A DNA stretch of 64,000 nt. It comes from WRDF01 sp031552235. GTDB taxonomy: Bacteria; Bacteroidota; Bacteroidia; Bacteroidales; Rikenellaceae. The stretch lies in NCBI GenBank assembly GCA_031552235.1, contig JAVBMR010000010.1:1-64000 (forward strand). The letters run 5' to 3'. Positions within the stretch are counted from its first letter, which is position 1. Each line of letters starts with the position of its first letter. Of the stretch, positions 42,668 to 51,332 are shown one piece after another. Under the pieces are notes generated by a model. That model was not told the DNA's origin. It saw only the letters and a program-made list of their open reading frames with translations, and made no database searches. Made by a program: the position numbers and the translations under genes.

Positions 42668-43402
42668 ATGAAAAGAATCATTATTCTTCTGGCCCTTTTT
42701 GCGGCGCCTGTGTCCCGGGCCAGCGCACAGAAAGCCGATTCGGTAAGTTTGTACATCCTCAAAAGGATGGAGGCAAGCATCGGCAACCTGAAATCCTTCT
42801 CGATGCAGGTTACGACCACCTACGACATGAACACCGAAGGCCTCGGGCTTGTCAAGTACAGCGAAAACGCGCATGTACGCGTACTGCGCCCCGACAGGAT
42901 GGCCGTCGAGCGCCACGGCGACAACGGACGCCAGTTCATCGTCTACGACGGCAAGCAGGCCCAGGTCTACAACCGCGGCGGCAACACATACGCGCGGCTT
43001 AAATTTACGGGGACTGTGGCCGAAATGATCGACTCTCTGAGCCGCGGCTACGGGATCGACTTCCCGGCAGCCGACATACTCTATCCCGACTTCGTGAACG
43101 ACGCGGTCGTGACCTCCACGCAGATCGCCTACCTCGGCATCACGCAGATCGACGGCAAGGACTGCTTCCATATCGCGGCGGCAACCCCCGAGAGGAACTG
43201 GCAGATATGGATCGGCGACGACGCACTGAACCTCCCGATGCGCCTTGTGATAGTCTACAAGCAGAACGACGGCTGTCCGCAATACCAGGCCGATTACCGC
43301 GACTGGAAGCTGAACGAAACCGAGAGCGACGCCGTTTTCGATTTCATCCCCGTTCCCGGGGCGCAGGAAGTCCCGCTGAAACCATCATCTACGAACGAAT
43401 AA
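42668..43402 (+). CDS. DUF2092 family periplasmic protein
   Basis: A 244-residue exported protein. A signal peptide (1-20, ending RASA) is followed by a LolA/LolB-like half-barrel of the DUF2092 family: LKRMEASIGNLKSFSMQVTT, RVLRPDRMAVERHGD, RQFIVYDGKQAQVYNRGG and the C-terminal WKLNETESDAVFDFIPVPGA. The fold suggests lipid or lipoprotein binding, but no function is established. The ATG at 42668 is chosen because it gives a proper signal peptide; the frame is open further upstream to 42560. It is 13 bp before the DUF6515-like gene, so the two form an operon, a pairing seen in other bacteria. Confidence 0.82.
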   Translation: MKRIIILLALFAAPVSRASAQKADSVSLYILKRMEASIGNLKSFSMQVTTTYDMNTEGLGLVKYSENAHVRVLRPDRMAVERHGDNGRQFIVYDGKQAQVYNRGGNTYARLKFTGTVAEMIDSLSRGYGIDFPAADILYPDFVNDAVVTSTQIAYLGITQIDGKDCFHIAAATPERNWQIWIGDDALNLPMRLVIVYKQNDGCPQYQADYRDWKLNETESDAVFDFIPVPGAQEVPLKPSSTNE

Positions 43403-43415
43403 ATATGACAGCCAT

Positions 43416-44234
43416 ATGAAAAAGCTCATTAACATATCCTCGGTCGTGATCATACTGGGTCTGTTGCTGGCAGCGCCCTCGCAGGCACAGCGCCTCGGCC
43501 ACATGCGCATGGCCCCGGCCCCGCGCCCCATGCCCCATCCCGCTCCGCGTCCCGTGCCGCACCCGACACCGGCCCCGCCTCCGGTGCCTCCTCCTCCCCA
43601 TCCGGCGCCGGCGCCGCACCCCTATCCGCCGCATCCATACCCGGCTCCGCGTCCCTACCCTCCGCCTCCCGTACCGCATCCATACCCACATCCCTATCCG
43701 GTGCCTGTTCCCGTACCAGTAGTTCCGATGCCTTACGCATGGCATCCGTACTACCCTTATTACTGGGGCCCCGACTGGCATGCGATAGGCTGGGCCACGG
43801 CCGCACTGGCCACGACGGCTGTAGTGGTAACGGTAGTGGACGCCGCTGCGTCCGACAATAAGTCAAGCGACAAGTCGTCGTCAAAGCCAACGACATATTA
43901 TTATGACAACGGCGTCTTCTATGCGCCTTCGGGCGACGGTTACATCGTCATAGCCGCACCCATCGGGGCGGAGATCAAGAACCTGCCCAAGGGATACATA
44001 ACCGTATCGGTATCGGGCGTGACGTTCTACTATTACGGCGGCACATTCTATTCTGGCGAGAACGGGTCATACAAGGTTGTCCCGGCACCTGTAGGGGCCA
44101 TAGTCACCGTATTGCCCCAGGGAGCTAAAGAGGTCAAGAAAAAAGGCCAGAAACTGATGGAGTACGAGGGCACGTACTACCAACCGATAATGCAGGACGG
44201 CAAAGACGCCTACCAGGTAATATCGGTGTCGTAG
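43416..44234 (+). CDS. DUF6515-like exported protein with long Pro/His-rich segment
   Basis: A 272-residue exported protein. A signal peptide (1-25) precedes an extreme proline-rich region (about residues 30-110) with alternating Pro, His, Tyr and Ala, then a short hydrophobic stretch (about 123-142, AIGWATAALATTAVVVTVVD). Residues 165-272 form a Tyr/Gly-rich beta domain of the DUF6515 type: TYYYDNGVFYAPSGDGYIV, IAAPIGAEIKNLPKGY, FYYYGGTFYSGENGSYKVV. The Pro/His-rich part could bind metal or the cell wall. It is cotranscribed with DUF2092; a terminator follows at 44255. Confidence 0.78.
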   Translation: MKKLINISSVVIILGLLLAAPSQAQRLGHMRMAPAPRPMPHPAPRPVPHPTPAPPPVPPPPHPAPAPHPYPPHPYPAPRPYPPPPVPHPYPHPYPVPVPVPVVPMPYAWHPYYPYYWGPDWHAIGWATAALATTAVVVTVVDAAASDNKSSDKSSSKPTTYYYDNGVFYAPSGDGYIVIAAPIGAEIKNLPKGYITVSVSGVTFYYYGGTFYSGENGSYKVVPAPVGAIVTVLPQGAKEVKKKGQKLMEYEGTYYQPIMQDGKDAYQVISVS

Positions 44235-44254
44235 CTCACAATTATCCGCAGGCA

Positions 44255-44290
44255 ATTAGGCCGCCCCTTTCCAGGGGCGGCCTAATTTTA
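44255..44290 (+). terminator. Terminator of the DUF2092-DUF6515 operon
   Basis: 14-bp perfect stem AATTAGGCCGCCCC / GGGGCGGCCTAATT (44255-44268, 44275-44288) with a T tail. Confidence 0.9.
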
Positions 44291-44375
44291 TGGAAGAGGG
44301 TGCAAAACATAACCATATACCCACATAATACATTGACAACCTATACGTTGCACTCAGGTTATATAACCATAGTTT

Positions 44376-44407
44376 TTTGTTTTCAGTGAATGCGCTCCCT
44401 ATCTTTG
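44376..44407 (+). promoter_or_regulatory. Promoter of the duplicated DUF4488-like gene
   Basis: TTTG (44376-44379), 20 bp, TATCTTTG (44400-44407), then a leader of about 60 nt. Confidence 0.7.
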
Positions 44408-44473
44408 CAATTGAAAGATCGACCCACGGACAACAATTAGAAGTCATTCGCCAAACCCTAAAAACCAATCGTC

Positions 44474-45211
44474 ATGAAAAAGAAACTGATCCTACTCTTC
44501 GCGGCCTGCCTCGCAACCTTTGGCCTCGCCGGCGCACAAAACCTGAAAATACAGGGAGCATGGAAAATGCTCGAACGCAACGGCCAGAAAGTGCCGGCAC
44601 ATCTCTCTCAGATTAAGTTGATCACACCAACCCATTTCATGTGGACAATGTCAGACAATCAGGGCAATATCATGAACGGCGCCGGCGGCACATATACACT
44701 CAAAGGAAATAAATACGCAGAAATGATCACCTTAGTGCTGCCCGGCATGAAGCCCTACTACAACTACCAAGCTGAATTCGAACTGTCCGTAGACGGCAAC
44801 AGGATGACCCAAAAAGGATATGTACGGGATTGGGAGATAACAGAAATATGGGAAAGGATAGAACCGGCAACCGATGCCAAAGGCCCTAATATACTTGGGA
44901 CATGGAAAGTACTCGCGGTTGGCGACGCAAAGACGCCATCATACTATACGAACATAAAGTTGATCACCGCCACTCATTTCATGTGGTTATGGGCTGACAA
45001 CCAGGGAAATGTTATAAATGGTGCCGGCGGCACTTATACGCTCGAAGGGAACACTCTTACCCAAACCATCGACAAAGTGTTGCCGGTCATGAAGGAATAC
45101 TATAATAACACGGAGGTATCCGAATTGTCTGTCGACGGCAACAAAATGTCCTCAAAAGGGGTTAACGCGAAGGAGGTAGTCATAACCGGAGCATGGGAAA
45201 GAATAAAATAA
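44474..45211 (+). CDS. Exported lipocalin-like protein with two DUF4488-like domains
   Basis: A 245-residue exported protein with a signal peptide (1-21). It consists of two copies of a roughly 105-residue domain. Copy 1 has IQGAWKMLERNG, THFMWTMSDNQGNIMNGAGG and FELSVDGNRMTQKG, ending WERIEP. Copy 2 has ILGTWKVLAVGD, THFMWLWADNQGNVINGAGG and SELSVDGNKMSSKG, ending WERIK. Single-domain relatives are small lipocalin-like (DUF4488) proteins of Bacteroidota that probably bind a small hydrophobic molecule. The internal duplication is clear from the paired motifs. It has its own strong promoter and no operon partner. Confidence 0.8.
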   Translation: MKKKLILLFAACLATFGLAGAQNLKIQGAWKMLERNGQKVPAHLSQIKLITPTHFMWTMSDNQGNIMNGAGGTYTLKGNKYAEMITLVLPGMKPYYNYQAEFELSVDGNRMTQKGYVRDWEITEIWERIEPATDAKGPNILGTWKVLAVGDAKTPSYYTNIKLITATHFMWLWADNQGNVINGAGGTYTLEGNTLTQTIDKVLPVMKEYYNNTEVSELSVDGNKMSSKGVNAKEVVITGAWERIK

Positions 45212-45255
45212 GTTCGTATATTTGGATAATGTAGGCCTGCCATAAACAACTCGAC

Positions 45256-46221
45256 TTGAAAGGTTTCACAAACATATTTTTCATGCTTCTCGCCGCGGCA
45301 GGCTTGTGCCTGTCTTGCGGCGGAGGCGCTGACAGTGGTATGGACGCCTCCGAAACGCGACAGGCCAACGAGGGCAGGCAGCTTTCCAACCCCACCGACA
45401 CGCTCGTTTTTCTGGACGGCCTGCAGCTGTTCAAACAGGGAGAGTACGACCTCGCGAGAGAGCAGCTGCTAAAAAGTTCGGAGTCGGACAATATCTATGT
45501 CAAGGCCGAGTCGTTCCTATACCTCAACGCGCTGGAGATGGAACTGGAGCGCTACGATGCGGCACGCGTTTACCTTGAGAAATACCACGCCGAGGCGATG
45601 AAACTATACCAGAAGGCCCTTGAAGCCGAAAACAGTATCCTGATCCACAGAGAGGAAATGGAATTGTCGGTAAAACGGCTAGCCAAGATGCACAACGCGT
45701 TCGTTATCGGAACGATAGCGGCGGCCGTGCTTGCGGCGGCGTTGTTCCTCGTCCGCCTGCGGCGGACACGTTTCGCGAAAACGCCCGCCATGCCGCAGGA
45801 GAGCCGCCCGGCACCGCCCCACCCCGACGATTACAAACGACACCTTATAAGCGCCGAGATATTCAAGCAAAACCAGGTATACGCCGAGATCACGGAACTT
45901 GCCAGGCAAAAAAGGAGCAGGGATACGAAGATTCTCAATGCTGCGCGGCAGGGTGTACTGGAGGAAAAACTGGGCGAGGTATTCGCCGAATTTATCAGCG
46001 AACTGAAAAGTACCTGCACACTTACGGACAACGACGTAAAATTGTGCTGTCTGTCGCTGCTGCCCCTGAGCACATTCGCCAAATCGATATGCTTCGGCTC
46101 CGTAGAGGCGAACATCGTCAAGCAACGCAAGCACCAGATCAAAAAGAAGATGGGCGACACCCGCGAAGGCGCGGCATTGTTCGAGTTCATATTCGCGTCG
46201 AGGCAGGACGGCAGGCCATAA
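45256..46221 (+). CDS. TPR-containing membrane lipoprotein/regulator
   Basis: A 321-residue protein with an unusual plan. The lipoprotein-like signal (LSC, Cys21) and a short TPR region (about 50-140, GLQLFKQGEYDLAREQLLKS) precede a membrane helix at about 150-168 (FVIGTIAAAVLAAALFLVRL). The cytoplasmic tail (residues 200-321) carries a helical segment resembling the C-terminus of Bacteroidota TPR-TM-HTH regulators (DNDVKLCCLSLLPLSTFAKS, VKQRKHQIKKKMGD). It may sense an envelope signal and act on transcription. The start is TTG at 45256, needed to include the signal peptide. A lipidated Cys and an internal membrane helix together are odd; the signal may instead be uncleaved. Confidence 0.68.
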   Translation: MKGFTNIFFMLLAAAGLCLSCGGGADSGMDASETRQANEGRQLSNPTDTLVFLDGLQLFKQGEYDLAREQLLKSSESDNIYVKAESFLYLNALEMELERYDAARVYLEKYHAEAMKLYQKALEAENSILIHREEMELSVKRLAKMHNAFVIGTIAAAVLAAALFLVRLRRTRFAKTPAMPQESRPAPPHPDDYKRHLISAEIFKQNQVYAEITELARQKRSRDTKILNAARQGVLEEKLGEVFAEFISELKSTCTLTDNDVKLCCLSLLPLSTFAKSICFGSVEANIVKQRKHQIKKKMGDTREGAALFEFIFASRQDGRP

Positions 46222-46263
46222 GGCCAATGTATTAACCGGGCTGGCAAGGCTCCGGCAAAACTA

Positions 46264-46302
46264 AACGAATAAGCCGGCCATTTGGGCCGGCTTATTCGTT
46301 CT
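46264..46302. terminator. Perfect 16-bp stem terminator
   Basis: AACGAATAAGCCGGCC (46264-46279) pairs exactly with GGCCGGCTTATTCGTT (46285-46300). Confidence 0.88.
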
Positions 46303-46659
46303 CCAAGTGTCTCCGTACTTTTAGTCCGCAGCCAGCGGAGATGCACCCCGGCATACAGGTCATTCCCATGGCGCGGAGAGAGCCGGAAGGTTGGTTCACA
46401 CCGGGACGTTTACTTTGTCATTCGTGCCGGTATCGGCGAGCGAAGCGAGCCGCATTCTTTGTCCGGCAGGCGGTTGAGGAAGCGAAACCGGCAGTTCGCC
46501 GCCGTCCCACGCGGCGGGCTGCTTCACTCGCAAAACTCGTTCGCGCTAATCGCCGGCGGCGAACTGCATGGCTTGCCCGCGGCAATCCTCCCAACATACC
46601 GGGCATAAGGCCGCGCTCCACGTGCGGCCTTATGCCCGGTATAGTTGCAGATAAGTGCT
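46303..46659. repeat. Gene-free stretch with dispersed repeat module
   Basis: No gene is seen. CATGGCTTGCC through GCCGCGCTCCACG (46566-46629) matches 19981-20045. GCCGGAAGG and ACACCGGGACG near 46388-46412 are weak relatives of the 42-bp core. A GGGCATAAGGC / GCCTTATGCCC inverted pair (46602-46636) closes the module. Confidence 0.55.
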
Positions 46660-47028
46660 TTAATTTATTCTCGCATCGGCTTTGGCCTTGCGTTCGCAGA
46701 AACGGCGGGCCTGTTTCGCTATATCGTACCCTAACATCAAGCCGAGCATGAAATCCTCTTCCGGGGTAAGCAGGTTCAGCGGTTTATGCACGAAACTCGC
46801 CACAGCGTCGAGGCACGCCCGGTCGCCGAAGAACAGGTTGACCTTGCGCTCCCCCACCTCCTGAACAAGGTAGCCTATACCCTGCCCGTCGAGCCTCTCC
46901 TTGATTATTTCGGCGCAGGTAGGACATAACGTACACAAAACCAGATTGCGGACCCCTTTGTTGAATTCGTAGATCATGTGCATCACGACCTTCATCTCGC
47001 CGAAACGGCTGTAGTCTTCCGGGGCCAT
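46660..47028 (-). CDS. DUF2023 family protein (flavodoxin partner)
   Basis: A 122-residue cytoplasmic protein of the DUF2023 family: VVMHMIYEFNKGVRNLVLCT, GYLVQEVGERKVNLFFGD and LLTPEEDFMLGLMLGYDIAKQ. The function is not known. The gene is regularly found directly after flavodoxin in Bacteroidota and related bacteria, and that holds here: its ATG begins one base after the flavodoxin TAG stop. The Cys residues in LVLCTLCPTCAE could bind metal or a cofactor. A role in handling the flavodoxin cofactor or its electron transfer is inference from context. Confidence 0.87.
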   Translation of the reverse strand: MAPEDYSRFGEMKVVMHMIYEFNKGVRNLVLCTLCPTCAEIIKERLDGQGIGYLVQEVGERKVNLFFGDRACLDAVASFVHKPLNLLTPEEDFMLGLMLGYDIAKQARRFCERKAKADARIN

Positions 47029-47029
47029 G

Positions 47030-47521
47030 CTAAGCGTTTTTCACGGCCTCGACCCATGCGGCCATACGACCTTCGGTTTTACCCGGCTCGTCGTCATCTG
47101 CCAAAAGCCCCAGTACCTTCCCGTCTGCAAAAGCCATCGATTCGGTTGAGGCATAGCCCGCAGCATCCATTTCGCCTACGAAAGTACAACCCGAGGCGGC
47201 CAGTTCGCCATGTATGATGCCCACGGCGTCGCAGAAAGTTTCGGGGTATGAGGCGCTGTCGCCGCACCCGAACAAGGCGACTTTCTTACCCGCAAGGTTC
47301 TGCGACTTGAGTTTTTCGATAAACCCGTACCAGTCGTCCTGAAGCTCGCCAAGTCCCCACGTCGAGGAACCCAACAGCAACATGTCGTACCCTGCGGCCT
47401 TGTCCGCCGAAACACGGCCCACATCGAACATGTCCGATGCGGCCACTCCTAACTTCGAAGCTATCCCTTTCGCGAGAGATTCAGTATTCCCCGAAGAACT
47501 TCCATAAAAAATCCCGATCAT
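47030..47521 (-). CDS. fldA: Flavodoxin
   Basis: A 163-residue FMN-binding electron carrier. The phosphate-binding loop is FYGSSSGNTESLAKGIA. The FMN-stacking region STWGLGELQDDWYGFI and FGCGDSASYPETFCDAVGII follow, with the long-chain insertion near SGCTFVGEMDAAGYAS. It serves as a low-potential carrier for pyruvate:flavodoxin oxidoreductase and similar enzymes, especially when iron is scarce. It forms an operon with DUF2023 and is divergent from pyruvate oxidase. A -7 box TAATTTTG lies on the minus strand at 47556-47563. Confidence 0.95.
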   Translation of the reverse strand: MIGIFYGSSSGNTESLAKGIASKLGVAASDMFDVGRVSADKAAGYDMLLLGSSTWGLGELQDDWYGFIEKLKSQNLAGKKVALFGCGDSASYPETFCDAVGIIHGELAASGCTFVGEMDAAGYASTESMAFADGKVLGLLADDDEPGKTEGRMAAWVEAVKNA

Positions 47522-47690
47522 AATCTTAACTTTTAGATATTCTCATTTATGGCTACAAAATTACCGCCATAAGCCCTGCCGCGCCATACCGCAATGTTGG
47601 TAAAACCGCGGGTGCAATACCGGTTTTAATCATTGAGCGATCTTTTGCACAGAAGTTGCATTATCGTTTTTCAAAACATTTAACATAATT

Positions 47691-49418
47691 ATGGAAAAGA
47701 CTATCAAATCAGGTGTAGCCATGCTCGACGTGCTGGAGAGCTGGGGTGTCGACCACGTATACGGTATCCCGGGCGGGTCGTTCAATTCGGTAATGAACGC
47801 CTTCTATGACAAACGTGACACGATGAAATTCATACAGGTGCGGCACGAGGAGACCGGGGCCATCGCCGCGGCAGCGGACGCCAAACTCACCGGCAAAATC
47901 GGGGTGTGCTTCGGCACGGCCGGCCCGGGTGCAACGCACCTTTTCAACGGCCTCTACGACGCGCAGATGGATCATGTACCGGTGCTGGCGCTCATCGGGC
48001 AGACCACCTCGCAGGTAATGAATTACGACTATTTCCAGGAGATGAACGAGAACCCTATGTTCGCCGACGTGAGCGTCTACAACCGCACGGTGATGACGCC
48101 CGAAAGCCTGCCTTACATGATAGACGACGCTATCCGCAAAGCACATGAACACAAGGGAGTTGCGGTCGTCACAATCCCCGTGGACTATGGGTATGTGGAC
48201 ATTCCGGACATGGATATTTCCTCAGCGCGCAACCATCGCTCGGGGCTCCCCGCGCCCGATCCGAAAGACGTGCGTGACGCGGCAAAACTCATCGCCGAGG
48301 CCAGGCGGCCTGTGCTGTTCGTCGGCCAAGGCGCTGCCAAGGCGCGGGAAGAGCTGTTGGCACTCTCGCAGCACTATTCGCTGCCGATAATCGAAACGGT
48401 GCTGGCCAAAGGGCTTGTCCCGGAAGCGGCGGAGAACTTCCTCGGGACTTCGGGGCGCGTGGGCACGAAACCGGGGAACGAGGCTTTGGCGATGACCGAC
48501 CTTATAGTATTCATCGGCAGCGACTTCCCGTTCGCGCGGGTCAGGTTTCCGGCCGAGGCCAAAATGATACAGGTGGACATCGACTCATCGAAGCTCGGCA
48601 AGCGCCACAAGGTGGACGCCGCCATCCTCGGCGACGCCAAAGAAACGATGAGGCAACTCGTTGCCGCTGGCCCTGCCATAGCCCCCGGCGCATGGCTCAA
48701 TGCCAATCGCGCCAACCGCCGCAACTGGTTGGCGTGGCTCGCCGGCTTCGAAGACAGCGCGGAGATGCCAATGCGTATCGAACCGATATTCATGGAGATT
48801 AACCGCATAGCGAAGGACGACGCCATTTTCGTAACGGACGTTGGCAACGTGACTATCCACGCCATACGCCACCTCAAAATGGCAGGGGGAAAGGAAAGAT
48901 TCACGACATCGGGGCTATTCGCCACCATGGGCTACGGCGTTCCGGGCGGCATTGCCGCCCAACTGAGCTATCCCGGCCGCCAGGTGTTCACGCTCAGCGG
49001 CGACGGCGGGTTCGCGATGGTCATGCAGGACATCATCACGCAGGTGAAATACAAACTGCCGATAATAAACGTGGTCTTCTCGAACGACTCCTTCGGGTTC
49101 ATCGAAGGCGAGCAGGAGGACACGCACCAGCCGAAATACGGCATCGACCTGCTGGGAGCGGACTACGGCAAAGCCGCCGAAGCGATGGGGGCGCTCGGGT
49201 TCACGGTAACAGACCCTCGCGACCTCGGGCGGGTGTTCGACGAGGCCGCGAAAAGCAACCGGCCTGTGGTCATCGACCTGAAGATAACGAACGCGCGGCC
49301 TTTCCCCGCGGAAAGGCTGGAACTCGACCCCGAGCGCTTCACGGCCGCCGAGATAGCGGCATTCACGGAGCGTTACGGTGTCAAGGACTTGCCGTTGTTG
49401 AAAGAACTGTTGACGTAA
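47691..49418 (+). CDS. Pyruvate oxidase (ThDP/FAD-dependent)
   Basis: A 575-residue enzyme of the ThDP-dependent decarboxylase family, closest in pattern to pyruvate oxidases (PoxB/SpxB). The N-terminal PYR domain has the catalytic Glu in VRHEETGAIAAAADAKL. The central FAD/DHAP-like domain covers about 190-340. The C-terminal PP domain has the ThDP motif GDGGFAMVMQDI ending in NDSFGF. It would convert pyruvate to acetate or acetyl phosphate with CO2, passing electrons to oxygen (giving H2O2) or to a quinone. Which acceptor is used cannot be told; there is no obvious extended membrane-binding tail. Acetolactate synthase is an unlikely alternative. Confidence 0.87.
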   Translation: MEKTIKSGVAMLDVLESWGVDHVYGIPGGSFNSVMNAFYDKRDTMKFIQVRHEETGAIAAAADAKLTGKIGVCFGTAGPGATHLFNGLYDAQMDHVPVLALIGQTTSQVMNYDYFQEMNENPMFADVSVYNRTVMTPESLPYMIDDAIRKAHEHKGVAVVTIPVDYGYVDIPDMDISSARNHRSGLPAPDPKDVRDAAKLIAEARRPVLFVGQGAAKAREELLALSQHYSLPIIETVLAKGLVPEAAENFLGTSGRVGTKPGNEALAMTDLIVFIGSDFPFARVRFPAEAKMIQVDIDSSKLGKRHKVDAAILGDAKETMRQLVAAGPAIAPGAWLNANRANRRNWLAWLAGFEDSAEMPMRIEPIFMEINRIAKDDAIFVTDVGNVTIHAIRHLKMAGGKERFTTSGLFATMGYGVPGGIAAQLSYPGRQVFTLSGDGGFAMVMQDIITQVKYKLPIINVVFSNDSFGFIEGEQEDTHQPKYGIDLLGADYGKAAEAMGALGFTVTDPRDLGRVFDEAAKSNRPVVIDLKITNARPFPAERLELDPERFTAAEIAAFTERYGVKDLPLLKELLT

Positions 49419-49836
49419 AAGTATAAATCTTTTTTCGGATGCAAGATTACCGGTAAATTATATGCTTATTTACGCTGGTGTCAGAATAAGCACGCTGCCG
49501 GGCAAGGGCGCAACGAAGTTGTCGCCCGCCGCGTGGGGCGGCGGCGTGCGACCGGATTTTGCCGTGCAAAATCCGACAATATCAGGCATTGATGTAAAGT
49601 TGCATATAATCGCCGAAATCCAACCAAAAAAAGCCTATTCGCAAAAATACCACTACTTTTAACTCGTTAATTTTCAGCTGTGTATTTTTTATTAGGTGTT
49701 GCTTCAGGCGCCCCATGCGGCGGGTTGGTCGCTACGGTGACTACGATATAGCGATAACGTCAATACAAACTCGAAGCGCCGTTATTCGAAATGACCGCTG
49801 TCGGCAGACCGCATGGGAGCGTTATTGCGCATAAGC
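49419..49836. repeat. Gene-free stretch with repeat modules
   Basis: No gene is seen. GCCCGCCGCGTGGGGCGGCG (about 49526) and CATGCGGCGGGTTGGTCGCTACGGTGAC (about 49713) recur in other intergenic regions. GTTATTGCGCATAAGCAT precedes the nuo terminator, as GTTATTGCGGATAAGCAT does at 24925. Confidence 0.5.
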
Positions 49837-49883
49837 ATAAATAAAGATGGGGATCTCGAAAAGAGATCCCCATCTTTATTTAT
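49837..49883 (-). terminator. Perfect 21-bp stem terminator of the nuo operon
   Basis: The arms 49837-49857 and 49863-49883 are exact reverse complements, with GATGGGGATCTC at the core and loop GAAAA, 20 bp beyond the nuoN stop codon. Confidence 0.9.
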
Positions 49884-49902
49884 CTCAAACTGTGGCCGCC
49901 GG

Positions 49903-51324
49903 TCAGAATCCCACCGACGCCATATACCCGTAGAACCCGCTCACGATGCCCGTCAGCAGCATCCCTGCAACGCATATCACGAGGCTCGCGCGGTTGTACC
50001 AGTCGGTGCGGAACGTGCCCGGCGCGTCCCCGTCCGGGGCGGTTATGAACATGGCCCTGACGATCCGCAGATAATAATACAGCGACACTACCGTATTTAT
50101 GGTGGCTATGAACACCAGAATGTAATCCCCCTCGGCGGCCGAAGCGGCGAAGATCAGGAACTTGCTGAAAAACCCCGCCAGAGGCGGTATGCCCGCCAGC
50201 GAGAACACCGCCAGCATCATCACGAGCGCCAACCGGGGATTGGATTTGTAGAGGCCGTTGTAGGCGGCGATATCGGTACGACCCGATTGGTTCTCCACCG
50301 CGGCTATGACCCCGAACGCGGCGAGGTTCGAGAAGACATACACGAATACGAAATATATCGCCGCCGCCAGTCCGGCCTCGCTCCCGTGCAGCACCCCGAG
50401 CATGATGTATCCCGCCTGCGAGATGGACGAATAGGCGAAGAATCGCTTAATATCCGTCTGGCGTATAGCTAACAGGTTGCCGATCACGATTGTCGCCACC
50501 GTCAGCGCCCACAGCACATAGTACCATATCTGGGCTATCCCGCCGAACACATGGTGCAGCGTAAGTATCAGCGCGAAGACTGCCGCCGCCTTCGAAACCA
50601 CAGACAGATAGGCCGTTGTAGCCGTTGGGGCTCCCTCGTAAACGTCGGGCGCCCACATGTGGAACGGGACGAGCGATATCTTGAACGCCAGCCCGGCGAA
50701 GAAAAACACAAACCCGAGTATTGTCATCGGTTCGGCGGCCACGGCAAGGCTCATGTCGGTAAAATACATCGTCCCCATCGCACCGTAGAGGTACGAAAGC
50801 CCGAACATCATTATCCCCGACGAGAGGGCCGTCATAAGTATGTATTTCGCGCCCGCCTCGGCCGATTTTTCCTTGTATTTGTTGTACGCCGCGAGGCATG
50901 CCGCCGGCAGCGACGCTATTTCGATCCCCAGGTAGAGCAGCATGAAGTTGCCGGCCGACACCATAAGGTACATCCCGAACAGGGTCGCAATCGCAATAAC
51001 GTAGAACTCCCCTTCGCGTATCGAGTTTTCGGGTTTGCGCAGCCAGGCGCCAGCCTGCATGAACACGATCAGGGTGGCGACGTTAAGCACGTTCTTCATC
51101 AGCACGGTCAGGTCGCCGGTCACGTACATCCCGCCGAACGCCGTCCCCTCCGGCATGGGCAGGAACCCCGCCGCGGTCTGCACGGCCATCAGCCCGACAG
51201 CCGCCGCGCGGAACCATTTCATGTGGCGTGTACCGCCAATGAATATATCGAGGAAGAGCAGGACGACGAATATGGCGAGCAATCCAAGCTCCTGGCGCAT
51301 CATCAAAAAGTTACTGAAATCCAT
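49903..51324 (-). CDS. nuoN: NADH-quinone oxidoreductase subunit N
   Basis: A 473-residue antiporter-like membrane subunit of complex I, carrying one of the proton channels. About 14 membrane helices are predicted, with the family segments AFKISLVPFHMWAPDVYEGA (key lysine in helix 7) and KRFFAYSSISQAGYIMLGV. The frame is open to 51405, but the ATG at 51324 (MDFSNFLMM) gives the normal N-terminus and leaves a 9-bp gap from nuoM. It is the last gene of the operon and is followed by a strong terminator. Confidence 0.95.
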   Translation of the reverse strand: MDFSNFLMMRQELGLLAIFVVLLFLDIFIGGTRHMKWFRAAAVGLMAVQTAAGFLPMPEGTAFGGMYVTGDLTVLMKNVLNVATLIVFMQAGAWLRKPENSIREGEFYVIAIATLFGMYLMVSAGNFMLLYLGIEIASLPAACLAAYNKYKEKSAEAGAKYILMTALSSGIMMFGLSYLYGAMGTMYFTDMSLAVAAEPMTILGFVFFFAGLAFKISLVPFHMWAPDVYEGAPTATTAYLSVVSKAAAVFALILTLHHVFGGIAQIWYYVLWALTVATIVIGNLLAIRQTDIKRFFAYSSISQAGYIMLGVLHGSEAGLAAAIYFVFVYVFSNLAAFGVIAAVENQSGRTDIAAYNGLYKSNPRLALVMMLAVFSLAGIPPLAGFFSKFLIFAASAAEGDYILVFIATINTVVSLYYYLRIVRAMFITAPDGDAPGTFRTDWYNRASLVICVAGMLLTGIVSGFYGYMASVGF

Positions 51325-51332
51325 ACGCTGAA

